Below are positions 58,827 to 64,000 of a DNA stretch of 64,000 nt, piece after piece (the stretch's first letter is position 1; each line of letters begins with the position of its first letter). Source of the stretch: Lycocorax pyrrhopterus obiensis (Eukaryota > Chordata > Aves > Passeriformes > Paradisaeidae); contig JACSVZ010000002.1 in assembly GCA_014706295.1 (NCBI GenBank), positions 22,292,757 through 22,356,756 on the forward strand. Reading direction: 5' to 3'. Below the pieces are notes generated by a model. The model did no database searches, was not told the DNA's origin, and saw only the letters and a program-made list of their open reading frames with translations. Position numbers and translations under genes: made by a program.

Positions 58827-60647
58827 AAAATTGAATCTGTCTACATGCACCTTATTAGTAATTAGAAGTATGAGACTTGGTTAGATCTTTAGATCTACCA
58901 CCATGCTATCTAAAAACACTGTAATGGTTGATTTTTAAAAGGTTTTATTTTACCTTCAGTAAAATGGAGACAATAATGTTCCTGTCATCCCATATTTAGG
59001 CGGCTTTCTTTACTGCCTCAGGAGGAGAAGTATTTTTCTTAACTAGTAGCACAAGAACAGAAGCCCTCAGCACTATCACTGTGTTAAAATAATTTATAAA
59101 AATAATAGATCAGGTGCTTCCTAACTTGCACAAAGTGAGATAGTATAGTCTCATGTGAAAAATAATAATGCTGAAAGGCAAGTCTGCAAAAAGAGTTGAC
59201 AGAATAATTCATACTTAAATTGAATCTGATACATTTTGCTTTTTTCTCCATTGACAGAAAGCCTATATAATTTGACTATTTCTGCAGATTTTTTCTGTTA
59301 TTCTATGATTCATTTGGTCTATAGATCTCCTTTGGAGTATTGTCTGTATTGTTTAACTGTGATGGCTGCACAAGACACATGGTGTTGTTTCTCATTCTTG
59401 ATAGCGCAGCACTAATGTAAACAACCAGGACTCTGATACTAATGTTTATAGAAAACAAACATAAAATCCACTTTCTATAAATATTTGAGCATAAAAACTT
59501 AGTACTTGCTTTACATGAATATTGATAATAGTAAAATATGGTGTTACAGTTTTTCCAAATGTTCATGCAAAGTTAAACAAGGTCGAAGGCATGTTGTTTG
59601 ACAATGTGACTGAACATTCATTGCTTTTTTTCCTAGTTTCAGAGCTCTGACACAATTCTAAGCTGTGCCATTGTCAGCGAGATCCTTTTCTTCTTCCCTC
59701 ACCTTAATGTGTGTTTCTTATATGTGAATATTGACATGGGTTTACAAGTGGGAGACTCCACCTATTAGCACTGATGTTGTAAGGTATGTGCTAAGGGCAC
59801 CCAATGAGTTTGGATCCCTAGGAGCTTGTTTTAAGGAATGGCATGACATCCCTGATGGCAAAATTTCTGCCACGTGTTCCCAGCACAAGCCTGCTGGCTG
59901 ATCAACTGGGAGGACACGATCCCACAACCTTATTGGTATTTTAAGATAACCACTGGAACACCAGCAGTGAGTCACTGGAAAACACATTGTGTCTGAGTTC
60001 ACTCTCTCTGTCAGAGGGCCAGGAAGCCCAGTTAAGCTCTTTTTAAAATAACTCCATAGAACCAGATTTTTCTAAGTCCCCAAATAGCAAAGCAATTTCA
60101 GGAATACAACAAGATAAACAAGGAGAAAAATATGAAAGCAAAACAGTAAGTGTAGGCTGGGTATTCTCTCAAAACACCATGTGTTAATCATAGACTGCAG
60201 CAAGGAAAGGGGAACATGGGAAAAATTCTGAATAGTGACATTTGGTAATTGCAAATGCTACAGTGAGTACCAATAACCTCCATCATACTCAGAAACCTTA
60301 GAAACACTGTCTCTGACTGATGCTTAAGAAAATGAGAAAAAAACCTCTTTTCCTGTCAAAGAGAGTGCTTTTCCCTCTTGGTACTCAGCTTCTGCACGAA
60401 TAGGCTGGTGGTGGAGTAGAAGATGCCTTTTGTGAACGTATTTTAGCTCCTGTGTTGCTGATATCGTGGAGCAATATGGTCCAGCTGGCAGCTTCTGCCC
60501 TGAATCTGCTGTGCAGAGCTCTGCAAGTCTCCCTTCTCACCAGGGCACCCAGGGACCAGCGCTTCATGGGGTCTAACAGCTGCCCCTGCTGCTTGTGCCC
60601 TCACCTGCAGATGGTGCTCAGAGCGTGAGCTGGTGCCTTTGTGGCTC

Positions 60648-60649
<2 letters not shown>

Positions 60650-60688
<39 letters not shown>

Positions 60689-60745
60689 TGCGTGTGTGTG
60701 TGTGTGTGGGTGTGTGTGCGTGTGGGTGTGTGTGCGTGTGGGTGG
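60650..60745. repeat. (GT)n microsatellite with higher-order GGGTGTGTGTGCGTGT units
   Basis: About 30 bases of perfect GT are followed by interrupted GT with GG and CG inserts. The last part repeats a 16-base unit (GGGTGTGTGTGCGTGT) at least twice. Open frames on both strands here (VCVCVC, HTHTHT) are artefacts of the repeat. Alternating GT can adopt Z-DNA. Confidence 0.95.
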
Positions 60746-62971
60746 TGCAGGGGACGGAGGACCTTGGGACACACATATTCACACATGTCTGCCTGGCATC
60801 ACTAGGGCAACTACCTCCTCTGCATCAGTCTAGCCAAAATTGGAGTCCCCTCCCTCTAGATGCAAAGGTTAGAGCACATTTGTTCACAAGCAATATTTCC
60901 CATCAGATATTTTTCATAAGGAGAAAAAAAAGTTCTCTCTAGGTACTCAAAAAAATGAAATTAACCTGCAATTTTATGTTTTGACCTATGTTTTTGGATC
61001 AGTGGATTTTTTGAGAGGTTGTTTGTGGAAACAGAAGGTGGAGGAGCTGACATTTCAAGGATGTCTTTTGTACACATAAAAAATCAACTGTAAATACATT
61101 TTGGATTCATGAATTTACATATTTGTATGGAGATATCTTTCTGATAGCAATACAAGGACAGCAGCTGTATGGATCCTATACTGAAATTCAAGATACAGTT
61201 TTTGCTGGTGAAGAGCAGGTGCTTTCTCTGGTCAAAACACCTACAGCTTTCGGATGTATGAAATTATTTTTCATATTCTGCTCTTAGGTTTTTTTGTGCA
61301 AAAGCAGTATGTGTTTAAATTAGCATTCCATTTTAATGAAATAATTCCCTGTTAATAATGACAGGGTTACCAGCTCCCTTCTCTAGTTACGAGAATTCTT
61401 CCACATTCAAGATAGAAGCTTTCCTCCTTGATATTAATACATCAATCTAATTATAAAAGCCTTAGATAAATGGGCAGAACAAATTAATTTAATTCTTCCC
61501 TGCCTTACAGTCGCAAGAACATTTCTTTTCTGTTCACATATCTTTGCATTTCAGGTCATATATCCTAAACTTTCCAAATAGATCCTGGTTATTACTAATT
61601 ACATTTTCTTTCTCAGTGCCATCAAATTCATTTTCCACTATGATGCTGTTTCTAGCACTGAACATCTTTAAGAAGTCTTTGTCGACTTGTTATTACAATA
61701 ACATGTCGCTTATAACAAGATGCCTTATACTTATTTTTGCCATGTTTAAATATCAAGTTGCCTTTACTTTGCCCTATGTAAGAAACCACTGAATGCAATG
61801 GAGAAGGTTAATGTAATAGGCAAAATAAATCAATTTCATGTTTCAACTAATAGCCTTAATAGTTGGGTAAATCTCATCAAAATTTTCTGTTTGAGGCTAA
61901 TTTAATAGTGGGCCTAACATCAAGAAACAATTACTGGCTTTAAAGCAGCTCTTGTGTTTATGTGTCATTTTAAGACACATCAAATGAAAATTAGAAGTAA
62001 GGGAGATGATGTTATAGTTAACAGTAAACTCCTGAGCGTGTGAGTCAAGTTCAATATGCTTGAATGGCTTGAGAGGTCAATAAAATTTAAGAGCTAGTAC
62101 CTGTCCTTATTGCATTTTTTTTTAGTAATTACAATTTATTGGAATTCATATGATTGTTTAGAGCAAGGATGCTGTTGGATCTCTATGTGAGTGAATTTCT
62201 TTGTACTTGTTTGAATGTTTTTACTACAACCATAGCTGCCAGCTCATGAGTTCTTAAATGGAGACTCAAAGCAAGAAGCTTGTCTAAAATGAGATATAAG
62301 GATATCCCATTTTCGGCTTCATCAAGAAGTTTGCTAGTGCTTCCTCCTGATGAGCGTGGTCACCAATCCATGGATGCAGAGAATATGAATTATTTCGGAA
62401 ATGAGCATATGAGTGTGTAAGAGGTATCGATTTTAACCAGGGACCGGTGTCCCTTCAGACAGTCAGATGACAGTCCCAGTTCCTGGTACTAGGTGTTCTC
62501 TTTCATGATTTTTCAACTTGGTGTTAATTTTCTGCTAAAATGGGATTTGGGATCTGAATAATGCACAAAACATAAACAGAGCTATTTCAGGATCCCCGTA
62601 ACTGGCGTGCCTTCCCTCTAATGATGAACATCTAGCTGAGTCTGTGAAGTTAGGCACATCAAAATGTCCTTGTGCTGTCTTAAATTCTAAAATTTAAACT
62701 AAAATAATTCAAAAATTTTATTCAAAAGTTCAAAGCCTGGTCTCAGTTTATTGACTACTTGTGTGCTGTATCATATCACTTGCCATACTCTGTGTAGACA
62801 GCAAATATGTCCACTTGATGCAGATTTCAAAAAAGCATGATTAGAACTTCCTTGATCCCAGTATTTGGACAGATAGTTCATACAGGACTGTCTCTAGAAC
62901 ATGGGCTTTTACTGGCACCGATGAAGAATGTGATGTTCTTGCAATAAATTTACCTGATATGATTTATCTGT

Positions 62972-64000
62972 ACCATGGGCCCTGATGGGATACATCCATG
63001 AGTGCTGAGAGAGTTGGTGGACACCATAGTGAGGCCAGTCACAATCATGACAAGTGTCTGAGGACTGAGAGAAAGCAAAATTCACCCTAGTCTTCTAAAA
63101 GGGAAAAAAAGGATGACTCATGGAACTACCATCCAGTCAGCCTCACGTCAATGCCTAGAGAAGTGATGGAGCACCTCATTCTGGAGGCCATCTCTGTCCA
63201 CATGGATGACAAGAAAGTCATCAGGAGAAGTCAGCACGGTACCACTAGTGGTAAATCATACCTGACCAACCTGATCGTCTTCTACAATGAAACAACTACC
63301 TGGATGGATGAGGGAAGTGCAGTGGGTATTGTTTACCTCAACTTCAGCGAGGTTTTCAACACTGTCTCTCACAACATCCGTCCACAGGCAAACTCATTGC
63401 CTTCCATAGGCAAACTCAGGAAGAGTGGACTGGGTGAGTGGGTGGATTGAGAACTGGCTGAGTGGCAGATCTCGGAGGGCTGTAAGCAGTGGCACAGGGT
63501 CCAGTCGGAGGCCTGTCACTACTGGTGTCCCCCAAGGTTCAATACTGGACCCAGAACTGTTTAACTTGTTCATCATTACTTGGATGAAGGGGCAGATGGC
63601 TCCTCAGCAAGTTCACTGATGACACCAAGCTGGGAGGAGTGGCCAAGATCCAAGAGTGCTGTGCAGCCCTTCAGAGGGACCTTGACAGGCTGGAGGGACC
63701 TTGACAATGAGGAACTGTCTGAAATTCAACAAAGGCAAATGCGGGGTCCTGCAGCTGAGGAGGAATAATCCCATGCACCAGGACAAGCAGGGGACTGACC
63801 TGCTGGAAAACAGCTCTGAGGAGAAGGACCTGGGGGTCCTGGTGGACAGCAAACTGTCCATGAGCCAGCAGTGTCTCTGTGGCCTTGCAGGCCAGGGTTA
63901 TCCTGGGGTGCACTAAGAAGAGCATTGCCAGCAAATTGAGGGAGGTGATCCTGCCCTTCTACTCTGCCCTGGTGAGGCCACATCTGGAGTGCTGTGTCCA
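62972..64000 (+). mobile_element. CR1 LINE RT region, truncated and running off the window
   Basis: Homology begins abruptly at 'ATGGGCCCTGATGGGATAC' (the linker-to-RT start, GPDGIHP) and continues through the RT to 'CTGGTGAGGCCACATCTGGA' (LVRPHLE) at the window end, so the ORF2 C-terminus and 3' UTR lie beyond base 64000. The frame shifts several times and short segments are deleted or duplicated. The words 'WMDEGSAVGIVYL' and 'WIENWLSGR' suggest a different CR1 lineage from the copy at 12785-14254. It is the best-preserved RT core in the window, but it is not functional. Confidence 0.93.
63151..63916 (+). pseudogene. CR1 reverse-transcriptase pseudogene
   Basis: Blocks occur in the correct order across three frames: 'MEHLILEAISVHMDDKKVI', then motif A as 'IVYLNFSEVFNTVSHNI' with the catalytic Asp changed to Asn (codon 63340-63342), then 'GEWVD' and 'WIENWLSGR'. 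Motif B is 'TGVPQGSILDPELFN' (Gly-Val-Pro-Gln-Gly-Ser at 63524-63541). Motif C is 'LLSKFTDDTKLGG', with both Asp codons (63618-63623) retained but Ala changed to Thr. '[13 protein letters not shown]' and '[19 protein letters not shown]' follow. The segment between LFNLFI and LLSKF is shortened. A catalytic Asp is lost and the frames are broken, so no RT activity is expected. Confidence 0.92.

Larger units (their letters stand above)
49272..62971. other. Long unique stretch with GC-richer patches, no gene recognised
   Basis: I found no exon, RNA gene or CR1 in this 13.7 kb. GC-richer patches occur at about 50.5-51.2, 53.3-53.55, 54.3-54.9, 55.7-56.3, 56.8-57.1, 58.4-58.65 and 60.4-60.8 kb. Each gives overlapping frames on both strands, the longest being 157 codons on minus at 54221-54694, and none has motifs. 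The 53.3-53.55 kb patch has more CpG than its surroundings and could be a small regulatory or decayed promoter region. Simple repeats, a G-quadruplex candidate and a possible conserved block are listed separately. Confidence 0.5.

Noticed and set aside
60595..60942. Cys/Val- and His/Thr-repeat open frames
   Set aside because: They are translations of the GT microsatellite.
1..64000. CRISPR arrays, operons, prophage, tRNA or rRNA genes
   Set aside because: None seen. No regularly spaced repeats, no tRNA-like B-box with cloverleaf, and no rRNA words. The sequence is vertebrate nuclear DNA.

Overview
The window reads as a piece of a bird nuclear genome. It is AT-rich and gene-poor, and nearly all the repeats I can recognise are CR1-family LINE fragments. 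Several carry the 3' terminus typical of avian CR1, with a short ATTCTATG-type repeat and the antisense signature 'AGAATCATAGAATGGTTTTGG'. I see no Alu, L1, bacterial operon or phage signature. I could not support any intact host protein-coding exon: the open frames are short, overlap on both strands, lack domain motifs, or are decayed CR1 coding sequence.

Layout. A minus-strand CR1 3' fragment opens the window (1-437). Unique AT-rich DNA follows to about 5.1 kb. A plus-strand CR1 remnant (5150-6215) joins part of ORF1, the GDSL/SGNH-type esterase, directly to a reverse-transcriptase (RT) segment. More unique DNA contains a short minus-strand CR1 tail (9999-10140) and a strong hairpin (10505-10560). 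A longer plus-strand CR1 (12785-14254) keeps the endonuclease-RT linker, the RT start and the 3' end, but has lost the RT palm. It abuts a minus-strand CR1 tail (14256-14482), giving a 3'-to-3' pair. A much older CR1 RT remnant lies at about 21.5-22.0 kb. From 22 to 62.9 kb the DNA is mostly unique, with microsatellites, a few ancient-repeat traces, one CR1 tail (41649-41740), one LTR-like block (49049-49271), and several stretches that look like conserved non-coding candidates. The last kilobase (62972-64000) is a plus-strand CR1 RT pseudogene running off the window.

There is no gene system here whose parts work together. The plausible function is cis-regulatory: a GATA-type inverted repeat near 34.1 kb, a CpG-bearing patch near 37.5-37.9 kb, a CTCF-like site near 37.06 kb, a PBX-MEIS-type decamer near 24.39 kb, and a dense G-quadruplex candidate on the minus strand near 56.25 kb. 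All were found by eye and need alignment or experiment. The window may be intergenic or lie inside a large intron; the sequence alone does not say. I found no convincing undescribed biological system.
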